Shown: piece after piece, positions 1-10,997 of the stretch | Layout: every line of letters starts with the position of its first letter | Numbering within the stretch: the stretch's first letter is position 1 | NCBI GenBank assembly: GCA_039654915.1 | Contig: CM077593.1 | Span: forward strand, 118,289,413 to 118,353,412 | Length of the DNA: 64,000 nucleotides | Source: Aquilaria yunnanensis | Lineage: Eukaryota > Streptophyta > Magnoliopsida > Malvales > Thymelaeaceae | Direction of reading: 5' to 3' | Notes under the pieces: model-generated | The model's database searches: none | The model's input: the letters and a program-made list of their open reading frames with translations, nothing else | Told to the model about the DNA's origin: nothing | Position numbers and translations under genes: made by a program

Positions 1-1
1 T

Positions 2-1933
2 CACCAGAAGATTGACATCTGTGTTAATGATTGCATGTTGTTCTGGAAAGATGAAAGTAATCTTCGTGTTTGTACGTACTGTGGAAGTGAGAGATATAAG
101 CCAAAAAAGGGTGGTGGAGGTAAAGATCGACCTAGAAAAACCATGCATTATTTACTACTAAGTCCTCGGCTTCAGCGCTTATTTGCGTCAATGTCAACAG
201 CAGAGCAGATGAGTTGGCATAAGGAGCAAAAACAAATCCCAGGTGTTATAAAACATCCATCAGATGGTGAAGCTTGGAAACATTTTGATCGGACCTACCC
301 ATGGTTTGCTTTGGAAGCATGAAATGTCCGATTGGGGTTGTGTGCCGATGGATTTACCCCTTTTGGACCATCTGGAAAACAATACTTTTGTTGGCCTGTT
401 ATCGTTACTCCGTATAATTTGCCCCCTTGGATGTGCATGAGAAAACCCTATATGTTCCTTTCGTTGTTGATTCCAGGTCCACGTAGCCCAAATCATAAGA
501 TTGATGTTTATCTACAACCTCTAATAGAAGAGCTACGACATCTGTGGTTTGATGGCATTGAAACATGGGATGTGTCATTGAAAGAAAATTTTATTCTGTG
601 AGCAGCATTAATGTAGACCATAAATGACTTTCCGGCTTATGGCATGCTTTCAGGATGGATGACACATGGGCGATTGTCTTGCCCTATTTGTATGGGTGAA
701 AGTAAGGCATTCCAACTTAAGTGTGGCGGAAAATTTTCTTTTTTCGATTGTCACCGGCAATTTCTTGGCCGAAACCACCCATATAGAAGAAATTGTACTT
801 GTTTTAAAAAGGGGAAATCAGAGAAGTCATTGCCTCCCGAGCACTTATCAGGTGAGGCTATATTTGAAAGAATCTCCTGGATTCCATCAATTAGTAAAGA
901 TGGTCCACAACATCGCCTGTGCGATTATGGGAAATCACATAATTGGACGAAGCGAAGCATTTTTTGGGAGTTACCATATTGGGCAACGAACTTAATCCGA
1001 CATAATCTTGATGTCATGCATATTGAAAAGAATGTGTTTGAGAATATATGGAATACTGTGATGGATGTTAAGAACAAAATGAAAGATAATGTTAAAGCAC
1101 GGAAGGACCTCGAAATTTATTGTAATTGGCCGGAGTTAAACATGGTTCCTCTTGATGATGGTCGTTCATTCAAACCAAAGGCGAGGTTCACATTTGATGT
1201 TAACCAAAAACAAGATGTGATCGCTTAGGTCAAATCTTTACAACTCTCAGATGGATATGCCTCGAATCTTGGGAGATGTGTTGCTACCTCTGGTTGCAAT
1301 ATGTATAGCATGAAGAGTCATGATTGCTATGTTATGATGCAAAGGCTTCTCCCCATTGCCCTTGAAGCGCTTCCCGAGAATATATGGAAGCCATTAATGG
1401 AGTTAAGCCTATTTTTTAGAGACTTGTGCTCTCCAGAGCTTCATGATAATCACTTGTTGGCGTTGGAGGTCAATATTCCAATTATAATTTGTAAGCTTGA
1501 GAGAATTTTTCCTCTCGGGTTTTTTGATGTCATGGAGCATCTCCCAGTTCACTTGCCATATGAAGCAAGGGTTGGAGGACCTGTTCAGTACCAATAGATG
1601 TATAAATTTGAGCGGTGCATGCATGACCTAAAAATGAAGGTTTCTAATACTGCTCATGTTGGGGGATTGATATGTGAAGCATACCTTATAGAGGAGACTT
1701 CCATCTTTTGCTCTTATTACTTTGAATCCTATGTTCCCTCCATGATGAACTGAGTACCGCGAAATGATGATGGTGGTCCTGTCCCATATAATGATGAGTT
1801 GTGGTCCATATTCACCTTTCCGGGACGTCTATATGGTGCATGTAGATATAGATTCCTCACGGATGATGAACTCAGACTTGCAACCACATACGTTCTTCTA
1901 AACTGTGCTGAGATCAGGCCCTATCTAAAATAA
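2..1933 (+). pseudogene. CACTA transposase (Transposase_21 plus DUF4218), stop-riddled
   Basis: One reading frame can be followed for about 1.9 kb without a frameshift. It starts inside a zinc-ribbon-like segment (CxYC...CxxC style, near 86-100). It continues through the conserved DGFNPFG-like segment (near 350), the NDFPAYG and LSGW segments (618-660), a C-x2-C (near 680), and the 'NLIRHNLDVMHIEKN' block (near 993-1035). DUF4218-like sequence follows from about 1290. Six stops interrupt it: TGA at 320, 599 and 1751, and TAG at 614, 1226 and 1595. Compared with what I know of the family, each replaces an Arg or Trp codon, so single transitions explain them all. The product would have been the DNA-cutting transposase; it cannot be made now. 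Confidence 0.85.
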
Positions 1934-2035
1934 GTCATCGTTACTGATCATCCAGTACTTTGATTATTTTGAAGTTTAGTACTAATCATCTGACGAAACT
2001 AACATATTTTCCTTCTCTCTATATTTGCTCACAGT

Positions 2036-2961
2036 ATGTTTGTGGACATGGTAAAGGAAATTGCACCTGATATAACCATGTCTGAGATGAACACACACAT
2101 TGAAAACAATTTCTCAAGCTGGCTCCGACACTATGTAAGCAAAATTTTAGTCACTATGTATTGTAATATGTTAAGTTATGAACTTCCAGATATATTGTCC
2201 TAAAATGAAAATGTTTTACATAGGTTGATGACCCAAGTAACAATATTGTCGATAACATCTTGTGGGATGTTGCATGTGGACCCTCACGTCGGGTAGAGAC
2301 ATGGCCGGTTTATTTCACAAATGGGTACAAGTTTCACATAAGTGAATGGGGCAAGGATAAATCAATATTTAATAGTGGAGTCTGCATACGAAGAACGGGT
2401 TCAAGTGAAGTTGAATATGATTTTTATGGTATATTAGAAGAAGTCATTCAACTCGAATATCCTGGCTATCCACATAAGAATGTTGTCTTGTTTAGGTGCA
2501 ACTGGTTTGACCCAATACTTGAACGTGGAACTCGAATGCATAAACAGTTTGTGTTAGTTGAGATCCGGGATAGCCGCAGATATCAGAAGTTTGATCCTTT
2601 CATTCTAGCATCACAGGCTGACCAAGTTTACTACACACCATATCCGACAAAGTCACGTGACAAAAACGGGTGGTCAGCTGTTATGAAAATAAAACCTAGA
2701 TGGATAATCCAGTATGCAATTGTTGACAATGATGACGTTTATCGAGACAGTGGATCCGTGAGTTGTCAAAAAATTGAAGATGACCCAATTGAGAAGTTAG
2801 CTGACCTGGGTGTCAGTGATGATATTGAAGAAGATGTACTTGAGAAGGGGGGGGGTTCTAATGATGATACAGATGATGAGGAGGAGTGGGAGTCCGATGA
2901 CAGTGACACTGAAGAAAATGAGGAGTTGCACAATAATGGAAGCACTAGGTCGAATGAATGA
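2036..2961 (+). pseudogene. CACTA transposase 3' exons with DUF4216 domain
   Basis: An exon at about 2036-2132 (VDMVKEIAPDIT... to LRHY) is followed by a short intron and a long exon from 2224 to the stop at 2959-2961. The long exon has the family-typical sequence WDVACGPSRRV, a DUF4216 domain (SGVCIRRTGS..., YPGYPHKNVVLFRCNWFD, QADQVYYTPYP) and an acidic Asp/Glu/Ser-rich tail. This part has no internal stop, unlike the part upstream. The donor of the preceding intron (near 1929) reads ATAAGT where GTAAGT is expected, so splicing would also be impaired. It is called a pseudogene because the upstream frame is dead. Confidence 0.75.
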
Positions 2962-3109
2962 AGATCACAGTAACCATGTGTAATGATCATGAGTCATTAG
3001 TAATGTCTAGAACATATTTGGTAAATTTATGTACCTTTAATACTCCACAATTCATGTCAGTAAACATATGTTATGTTTAATTTTCTAACTTAGATAATAA
3101 TAAATGTAG

Positions 3110-4050
3110 ATGCCGTGTAAAGGGGATAACACTTATAAGCGCCAACCTAGGAAAAGACCATTTGCGCAGTTTAAGGAGGTAATGGAGCCAATACTTAATG
3201 CTTGACAGAGGATGGGTTATTCATCCCGGGCACAAAACGATGTCGGTGTAAAGACACACGACACAACAATGCCAGCGATACACGTCCACTCACATGAGCA
3301 CCGATCTGACGGCGGTGGAGGCACGACATCTGGACATGGATTTGGTGCACGCCATGTTAGGCACCCGATAGTGACGACTCATCCGTCAGATGAGGATATA
3401 CATATTGATGACATCCCATCATCGATGTCACAGACACCAGCCCGAGCCCGGATGAAGATATCCCCACATGGTAACACGTAAGTGATGAATATTATACAAA
3501 CCTTCTAAAAAATAGTTATATTACTTAAATTACTGTGAATCATCAACATATAACTAAGTAATCATTTGAACTGTGCAGATTCATTCCAGCTGCAGCGATA
3601 CGGTTAGTGACACCATGTTTCACCACACATTTCAAACCCTATTCTGATTGGTCCTCCGTCTCTCCATTAAACCTTCAGCAATGATAGCGTGTTTTTGAGG
3701 TATAACACGTATATTAGTATGATTATGATGTAATACTGTCAAAACTACTACTTGCTTTTTTCATGCTAATAGTTTACAAATATTAACCTGTACAGAGGAG
3801 CTGTGAGTGAGATCTGATACACCATAATGAGGTGTATCGGGTGTGGAATATCTTGGGAGCACAGCATTACAGAAGCATGATGTCAAAAATCCGACGTGTC
3901 AAGGATCCTGTTAAACGTCGAGCAAAGATGAACTTTATGTCAGATGCTGCATATGCGGAAATGGAGGCATATTGGGCTAATCCAGAGTTCATTCAGAAGT
4001 CCGCTAGATTCAAGGCAATGCATGCAACAATGAGTGATGAGGATTCATAG
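3110..4050 (+). pseudogene. Small 3' exons of the CACTA element
   Basis: Two short open stretches follow the DUF4216 exon. The first, at 3212-3481, is rich in His, Gly and Ser. The second, at 3832-4050, encodes YRVWNILGAQHYRSMMSKIR and a charged helix ending in MSDEDS. Their position before the element end fits the second, DNA-binding-type ORF of CACTA elements, but I cannot match a named domain. Introns are AT-rich and reading is uncertain. Confidence 0.4.
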
Positions 4051-4084
4051 TCTGGCTCTTGCAGCGCAATATAGGTAACTATAA

Positions 4085-4299
4085 CTACGTGTTGGAAAAC
4101 AAGCCCGGTTCCTGACCGTTGGAAAATGTGCATTTTACCAACGTGTACGCGTTGAAATTTACCAACTTGTTATTTCTTGCGCGTTGGTAAAAAATTTTCC
4201 AACGAATCGAATACCAACATGCGTTTACCAACGGCTCCGTGTTGGTGAATTCAGTTTACCAACACGCAGCAATTGGTAAACTGGAGAATTTTAGTGGTG
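4085..4299. repeat. Subterminal repeat array of the CACTA element
   Basis: At least eight copies of a ccaacg / ttaccaac / gttggtaaa motif occur in both orientations within about 200 bp. The last ones sit against the TTTTAGTGGTG terminus. Such arrays are transposase binding sites in CACTA elements (known for the family; inferred here). Confidence 0.7.
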
Positions 4300-4568
4300 T
4301 GAGAATATAATGCCTTTAACCCAGAATGATACAAAAGTGACTAATCCACTACTTTGAAGATAAAAGGTTTAAAGTCGCATGTTTATGGTATCAAATAATA
4401 CCATACAATACCATATAGTAAACCATTCATGATGGGTATTGCCGTACATAAATTTTCCTAATATCTCTGATTAATGAGCAAAATACCCAATATTTCTCAT
4501 TATGATGCTTTTTATATGCTTTCTTCGATTTAGCGTGGTTTACTACTGTATAATACACAATACACTCG

Positions 4569-4880
4569 TTATATATTGTGTACCACAAGTTATAACTTTT
4601 TTCGTTTCACATTAATGTACCACATACATTTATAAAATAACAAATATAATTAATACACATATTCTGACATAAATATTGGTGTTTTTTCAGATTTTATTAA
4701 TTTACAAATAAAATTTATAAATATTGGTGTTATATATTATGTACCACAAGTTATAATTTTTTTCGTTTCACATTAATGTACCACATACATTTATAAAATA
4801 ACAAATATAATTAATACACATATTTTGACATAAATATTGGTGTGTTTTTTTTCAGATTTTATTAATTTAAAAATAAATTT
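4569..4880. repeat. Direct tandem duplication, ~150-bp unit
   Basis: Two near-identical copies (about 4569-4712 and 4729-4880) both run from a tgtaccacaagttata segment through accacatacatttataaa to a ttttattaattta segment. They differ by a few substitutions and a longer T-run in the second. No coding content is seen. Confidence 0.8.
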
Positions 4881-4885
4881 TAATT

Positions 4886-7092
4886 GATAAATGATGTTAA
4901 CATGATTAAGATTTGAAAATTGTTGCTTTTGCGGAATAAGTTATGACAAAAATATTATATTTTGAGTTACCCAAGAACTCAATTTAGTATTAAAAAATGT
5001 ACTGTTATTATTATAGTATTTTTTATCATGTATCAGTAAATTTGTTTTTTTGTTGAATAATATTTATTTTGATCTATATATTCCATTTTATGTGTTTTCA
5101 AATAAAAAATATTGTCTTTCATATATATTTTATTTATAGCAGACAAATAATGATGAAAATAGTATACATATAAAATGTGTAAAAAATAAATTTGATCTTT
5201 TTTATCTTAAAAATAATATTTCAATATGTATTCTTTTAGAAAAACACCAATAATACATGACTCGATATATCAGGCAATATACATATATTTATGGAGTACT
5301 GTAATGGTATTGAAAATTTTGGTTTCATATACATATATTTAAAAATTCGCTCCATAGGTTGAAATCCAAAAGCAACAAATAGGATCGCAAAAATGGCTCG
5401 TTCCAAGAAACATGAAAATGGAAAAAGAGATTAAGAGAATACAATATCCAATTGAAAATCTTGATGGTAAAATGGACGGACTTATGATAGACAAAAATAA
5501 ATGACACCAAATATCCCTAAATTATGACTGGTGTTACTTTTTCAATCTAAAACTATTAATCATTACTTTTTCATCCTGAAATTATTATTAATATTATATT
5601 ATTTGTCCGCTATCAATCCTGTCATTAAAATAGGTCAAATTGAGAAAATGAACTAAACAACGTATCAGAAAAAGGAATTTGAACAAGAATATGAAAATTT
5701 TATAGCTTCAAAGTTTTGGTGAGGATTTGGATGTGATAGCTAAAGATTTTGGATTTGGTACATTAGTAAAAATTGTAGAGCAGAGCAAGAGGAATTGAAC
5801 GTACTAAGAAATATTTTACAAAATCTAAAAGTTTTTTTTTTGCCAACCATCATAGATGGTGGTCGGGAGTGGTGGTTTATGGTAGTCGGCAACCAATAGT
5901 TTTAAATTTTTAAAATATTTTATAAGGTCTGATTCCTTTCACTCTTATTGACAATGTTTACCAAAGTATCAAATCTGAAATCTTAGTTATCCACTTTGAA
6001 TGAAAAAGAAAACATTCTTCATCTTCAAAGCTTTAGCATTCATTTGGAGGAGATAGGTTAAAATTTTAAGTTTAGTGCTCAATAAGAATTGTAGAAGAGT
6101 GAGAGAAATCTAACCATATGAAAAAAGTTTGAAAATCTATAACTTAGTCACTAATTGCCATAAAACACCGCCCTTGGTAACCATCTGTGGCTGTTGGCGT
6201 AATAAGAAAATTTCAAATTTTTAAAATGTTTCTATACTTCAATTCCTTTTGCTCTTCTCTTCAACTTTTACTAAAATACAAAATCCAAAATCTTAACATA
6301 TCGCCTCCAACTCCTCATTGAAACTTTGAAACTTAAAACTTTTCATTTTCGTGGTTAAATTTCCCTTTTTAGACCCTCATTTTAGTTCCTTTGCTCAATA
6401 TAGCTTACTTTAACGGGAAAACTTAGGAAAGACAAAAGTGCAACATTAATGATAGTAATATAAAAAAAAATACCCTATTCGACTTTACTATCCCTAAAGC
6501 CAAAACTGGCATTAACTGCAAAGCCATAAGAAGGTGCAAGTTTAACTAAACCTAACCAACTTTACTCGCACATCTTCCAAATTATAATTTATATTTAAAA
6601 TATGATCTTACTTCAAATAAAATTATAGTTTAACATAAATTACAATATATTAGTTTAGTTTATGATTTTTTAGTTATTAATTAGTTGTAAATATGCACCT
6701 TATTTAAAAATATACATAAAATATAAAAAAGGAATATAAAAAAATTAGACGCATGTATTAAATGGGTTGGTAGATATTACTCGCCTATACGTAAGGTAGG
6801 TACCACCCAAACCTGATTACTAGTGAGAAAAGTTTGAGATTAGCTGAACCCGACCAAAACCTTCACACTGATCTTTAATTAATGATAGTTCCAAAATAAA
6901 TAAACAACAATTGATGGTATAAGGAAAAATAAGTAACATGGGTCACAGTTTAAAGGCATTTGGTACCATTTACCTGATAAACAAATTTAAAATCCTATCA
7001 TGTTTTTTTTTTAAATTGTTGCATATACATACATTTTTAAGTAAACTTAAAAATTGGCTAACATGTTTTGTGTCACCTCCTTTTTGTACAAA
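4886..7092. other. AT-rich intergenic stretch
   Basis: This is low-GC sequence with no ORF, domain or paired terminal repeats that I can support. Two short segments mention a 'ggtggttg' theme (near 5850-5890 and 6165-6195) in similar contexts and may be remnants of one repeat. Confidence 0.5.
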
Positions 7093-7250
7093 CTAGAACA
7101 TGCCCGTGCTCTGCTGCGGGTGTTTATGTTCTGTTACATTGTATATTACAAAATAGTTTTATAGTATATGTACATACATAATGTTAAAACATGCACAATA
7201 TTTCATCATGCATATATATAGTTATTTTTGTAATTTACAATGTATTATGA

Positions 7251-7284
<34 letters not shown>

Positions 7285-7640
7285 TGACCCTTTACCATTA
7301 AAAAAGGGTCAAAAAAAGGCAAGCCGCCAACGTAAAAAATAATTGTTTAGTTACGTTGTATATCACAAAATAGTCTTATAGTACATGTACATATATAATG
7401 TTGAAACATACATAATATTTCATCATGCATATATATAGTTATTTTGTAATTTACAATGTATTATGAAATAATAATAATAATAATAAATTTACTCATTCCC
7501 ATTACAAAAGAAAAACTTTAAAGAAAATATGACAACCTGCCACGTAAAAAATACTTATATTGTCTCATTTGGCATGAATGTGAAGTGGAGGGTTTAAGCG
7601 TGAAAAGGGAGAGATTTGGATAGCTTTTAATAGAGTTTAC
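7093..7640 (-). mobile_element. Probable non-autonomous Helitron (3' end resolved, 5' end not)
   Basis: Read on the minus strand, a GC-rich hairpin (CCCGCAGCAGAGCACGGGC, with imperfect stem arms) is followed five bases later by CTAG and then a T. The hairpin lies at about 7101-7119 and CTAG at 7093-7096. Hairpin plus CTRR plus T is the known 3' signature of plant Helitrons. The 5' end should be a TC preceded by A; TCTATTAAAAG near 7624-7634 looks plausible, but the preceding base is not A, so the boundary is approximate. The interior is AT-rich and non-coding. Confidence 0.5.
7125..7557. repeat. Two ~220-bp tandem units
   Basis: Both units contain ttacaaaatag, a hatching catcatgcatatatatagtt core, tttacaatgtattatgaaat, an (AAT)n tract, and an end near cacgtaaaaaata or aacgtaaaaaata. 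The copies are about 7125-7345 and 7346-7557. They lie inside the probable Helitron and look like an internal duplication. The (AAT)n tract is longer in the first unit. Confidence 0.75.
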
Positions 7641-7731
7641 AACACCCTTTACAGATTTTATAAATTTACTAAAAATGTGCTCATGTGTGATGACGCGTGT
7701 GTGCACAATGTGCTATTACCGTCTTCTTTTT

Positions 7732-8615
7732 GCCAAAATACCCTAAGGGTCCCTTAGCTTACCCAACTCGAACGAATTTGTCCCTCAACTATAACTTGAT
7801 TTTTGTTGGTCCTTCAACTTGCCAATTTGTCACAAATTAGTCCCTCAAGAGGCTTGAAGTGGCACGTGAGCTCACATGGCATAATGGCATCATCTGCCTC
7901 ACTTGATATTTGAACTTGCTATTGAATTCATCATTTGACTCCATTAGCAAACGAAAGGAGAACCATGGCCGCAGCTGCTCAAACAAATCAACCCGACCTT
8001 ACCCAACTTCTTTTAGCCCTATCGGCTTCTTCTGGATCGGATTTGGCCTCCATAGGCCTATGGGCTACCTGTACCGAGATATTATGCTCCCATACTGCTA
8101 CATATACCGAACAACTGACTATTTGAGGTTCTCCATTGTCTTAACCCGCAATTTTTTCCGACCCGACTCATGATTAATTGAACCTCATTAGGTGATCAGC
8201 CGAGTGTTGGGCTCGCCATTAGTTCTCCTCTGTTCCGCTGTTCTTCTTCCTTCTTCACCAAACTCTCACCTTCAAATTCCCATTCGAACCATTGATTCGC
8301 CATCGGGTAGGAAAGCAAAGATCGAGAGAATGAAGATTGCGATGAGAGTGAAGATTTGCCTTGGTCCATCTCTCGATGCCACCAATGACTGGTGAATGAA
8401 AAAGGCCATTGGCCAATGAACAAAGAGACCTATGGTGGAGATAGAATAAGGCAGATGATGGTGTTAGGCACTTGACCTCACTTGTTGCTTCAAGTGGCTG
8501 GAGGGACTAACTTGTGAGAACTTGCCAAGTTGGAGGACTAACTTAAACCGAGTTCTGGTTGAGGGACGAACTCGTGTGTGTTGGTTAAGTTAAGGGGCCC
8601 CTAGGGTAGTTTGGC
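7732..8615. mobile_element. Mutator-like (MULE) element with ~110-bp TIRs
   Basis: The left end (GCCAAAATACCCTAAGGGTC...) and the reverse complement of the right end (GCCAAACTACCCTAGGGGCC...) match over about 110 bp. The match includes the phrases 'gtccctcaac' and 'ttagtccctc'. Long TIRs and an 884-bp length suggest a Mutator-like non-autonomous element. Nine-base flanks (cttcttttt and ctttttctt) are similar but pyrimidine-rich, so they are weak evidence for a target duplication. The interior has a 53-codon ORF (7965-8126, starting MAAAAQTNQ) of unknown origin. This could be captured host sequence or chance. The right end stops 104 bp before the HGPT start codon. Confidence 0.7.
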
Positions 8616-8719
8616 CTTTTTCTTTTTTGAACCCTACCACTATGCACGGTCATGAACCAGGCTACAGTGTCTGTGTCCCGCCTCCTCCCAAGCCACTCTC
8701 GCGCCCTCTCTCTTCCGCC

Positions 8720-10336
8720 ATGTCTCTCGACTCCCACATCGAGAAGGTGCTGTGGAGCCCCGAGGAGATACAGCAGCGAGTCGCCGAGCTCGCCTCCCAA
8801 ATCACCCTCGATTTCGCCGCCGATTCCCGACCTCCCGTCATCGTCGGCGTCGCCACCGGCGCTTTCTTGTTCTTGGCTGATCTCATCCGAAGAATCCATC
8901 TCCCTCTATCCGTTGAATTGGTGAGAGCCCAGTCCTATGGCTCCGGTACCGTGTCCAACGGAGCCCCCTTCATCTCCCTCGACTTAAAGCTCGACGTCAA
9001 GGGCAAGCATGTTATCTTGGTATTTCACTTATTTGATTCAGATATTTTAGTTTCTTTCTATGTTGGTTATGTCATCTTCATCATTTTTCTTGTTCCATTT
9101 CAGCGTCTAGTTTCTATATGCTTAATCAGGTGGTGAATTTCTGTAAAAAAAATCATTGTTGAATTCTGGTGCCTTTTTTACTGGGTAATGTTTCAAATCA
9201 TTGAATTTAAGCTTCATAATTGTTTAGGTTGAGGATATAGTAGACACTGGAAATACTTTATCCTGTCTCATTGCACACCTGGAGTCGAAAGGAGCATCAT
9301 CTGTATCAGTGTGTGCTTTCCTTGATAAACCAGCTAGAAGGAAGATCCAATTCGAGCTCGTCGGTAATGGAAAATTTTACAGAGGATTTCAGGTGAGAGA
9401 TCCCGCCACCAAGGCTGCTCTCTGCATATCTTTGTAGTAAGCATTTATAAGTTACCGTCATATTTAACTAGTCCGGATTGAGGCTTAGTTGATTGAATAT
9501 TAATTGATGTCTGCGCTAGGATCACTAAATAATGTTCGGAAGGCAGGTGATGAAATTGGATTTTCTTTTCAGAATTGTGATTTTCCGGTGAATTGATGGA
9601 AACTCAGATTGGCAGTAAGAGTATGATCCAATCGACCTATCCTTCCCCTGACTCAAGCCTGATGTGTTTGTAACTGGAGGATAGTTTTTTTCTACTTTTT
9701 TTTCCTTTGAACAGCATAACCTAAAGATAGTTGATTCCTCTTCTGTGTAAATCGTGTTCCCATTTTCACTTTTCTGCTTATTAGTTAATTTCTGAACCAT
9801 AATCATGCTAGAAAACCATCAGGCCGGGAACTTTTCAACATGATTTCTTGTGTTTGCGTTAGTGTATATTCCTTTACCTACCAAGTCCCAATCCAAATAA
9901 ACATGTCTAAATTTCAATTAGCTGAAAATAGCTTCACCGTTTTTTTTTTTTTCCATGTTGCAGAAGTCCTGTGGCTCATCTCTATGTTGCATCTGTCGTC
10001 ATGCGTGCAATTGGTTTGCTTATGGAATTTGATTTTACGGACACTATTGAAACCTCTAATCTTTTATTTGATGGTAGATGTTCATAGAAGTATTCCATGA
10101 GTTGTGTGCATCACTATACTTATAAAAATCAGTTTGGAGTAGACAATGTATAGCAGTGTGTTTATTCGTACTTACCAGCTAAACGATGATGAGTCAGTGA
10201 TATGGATTTTCTGATTTCTTGGTTCTTTTCATTGCAGTGCCCGGATTTTTTCGTGGTGGGTTATGGAATGGACTATGCAGAACTATACAGGAATTTGCCT
10301 TATGTTGGAGTATTGAAACCCCAATACTACATGTAA
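8720..10336 (+). CDS. HGPT: Hypoxanthine-guanine phosphoribosyltransferase
   Basis: The enzyme transfers ribose-5-phosphate from PRPP to hypoxanthine or guanine, giving IMP or GMP (purine salvage, normally cytosolic in plants). Three exons (8720-9019, 9228-9392, 10238-10336) with clean GT-AG borders in phase 0 give 187 residues, the normal length. Visible motifs are the [10 protein letters not shown] flexible loop (72-81), the PRPP loop [10 protein letters not shown] (101-110), and the C-terminal purine-site region with [20 protein letters not shown]. An in-frame ATG at 8642 would add 26 Pro/Ser-rich residues; I chose 8720 because conserved homology ([11 protein letters not shown]) starts there. 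The long second intron (845 bp) has no gene. The MULE-like element ends just upstream, so most of the promoter may be transposon-derived. The gene is convergent with the next gene. Identification is firm. Confidence 0.95.
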
Positions 10337-10997
10337 TTAGAACAAATTGCTGGGCAACTGGGCATACACATAGTAGTTGAACTAACAGAAGCGGTGATTA
10401 GATGTGGTCTCTTGCCAAGCGTAGCGTATGTAAGGAATCGAACATTGACCGAAGGACTCGAAATTGGAAGAGGGAATTAGTGGATACTAATTTACTGCAC
10501 AAAATCGTTTGGTTTTGCATATTATATACAGTGGATGAAAACGACTCTTGGATGAAATTGTTAGCTAACTTGATTGAAATGAAAGCCACCTGATACCAAC
10601 TTTACTCAGGAATGGAGCCAAAAATTATAATCATGATTGCAAGAATAGTTGCTCAAAATATGTATTAGACTTAATATTTATGGGGTCAAATGGTATATTT
10701 TGTAAGAAGTTACTTAATATTGACCTGGCTGATAGGATTGGGGGACAAGATGGAACTACTATCTTCCATTGTTTACAACTAGGTCAACTGGCCTTATGAA
10801 ACATAGAAAGAGATCCTTATTTCGTTTGATTCATGTCTGGCAAGGGCTATATTGCCCGTAAGATATATATATATATGTATAAGCATTTATTGAAAAATAA
10901 CAGTAGGTTCTCTTACATTCATTGAAGTTCAGATCTTAAGTTCAAGAGATCTTTACCACACCCCTCTGTATAAATCTGAAACCATGCCGACTGATCA
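10337..10997. other. Convergent 3' region between HGPT and the next gene
   Basis: It holds the 3' untranslated sequences of two converging genes. It also has a short (AT)n tract near 10865-10878. The overlapping ORFs on both strands near 10398-10593 show no recognisable similarity and mirror one another, so I do not call them genes. Confidence 0.5.

Larger units (their letters stand above)
1..4299 (+). mobile_element. CACTA (En/Spm) transposon, 3' part, decayed
   Basis: Transposase_21-type sequence is followed by DUF4218-like, then DUF4216-like sequence, which is the usual order in plant CACTA elements. About 200 bp of subterminal repeats built on gttggtaaa and ttaccaac follow. The right end reads TTTTAGTGGTG, whose reverse complement CACCACTAAAA is a CACTA-type terminus with one change from CACTACTAAAA. 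The left end lies outside the window, so the target duplication cannot be tested; the three bases after the end are TGA. The element is not autonomous now because its transposase carries six in-frame stops. Confidence 0.85.

Noticed and set aside
8652..8924. Serine/proline-rich ORF overlapping HGPT exon 1, and two minus-strand ORFs there
   Set aside because: They are other-frame readings of the GC-rich first exon of HGPT.
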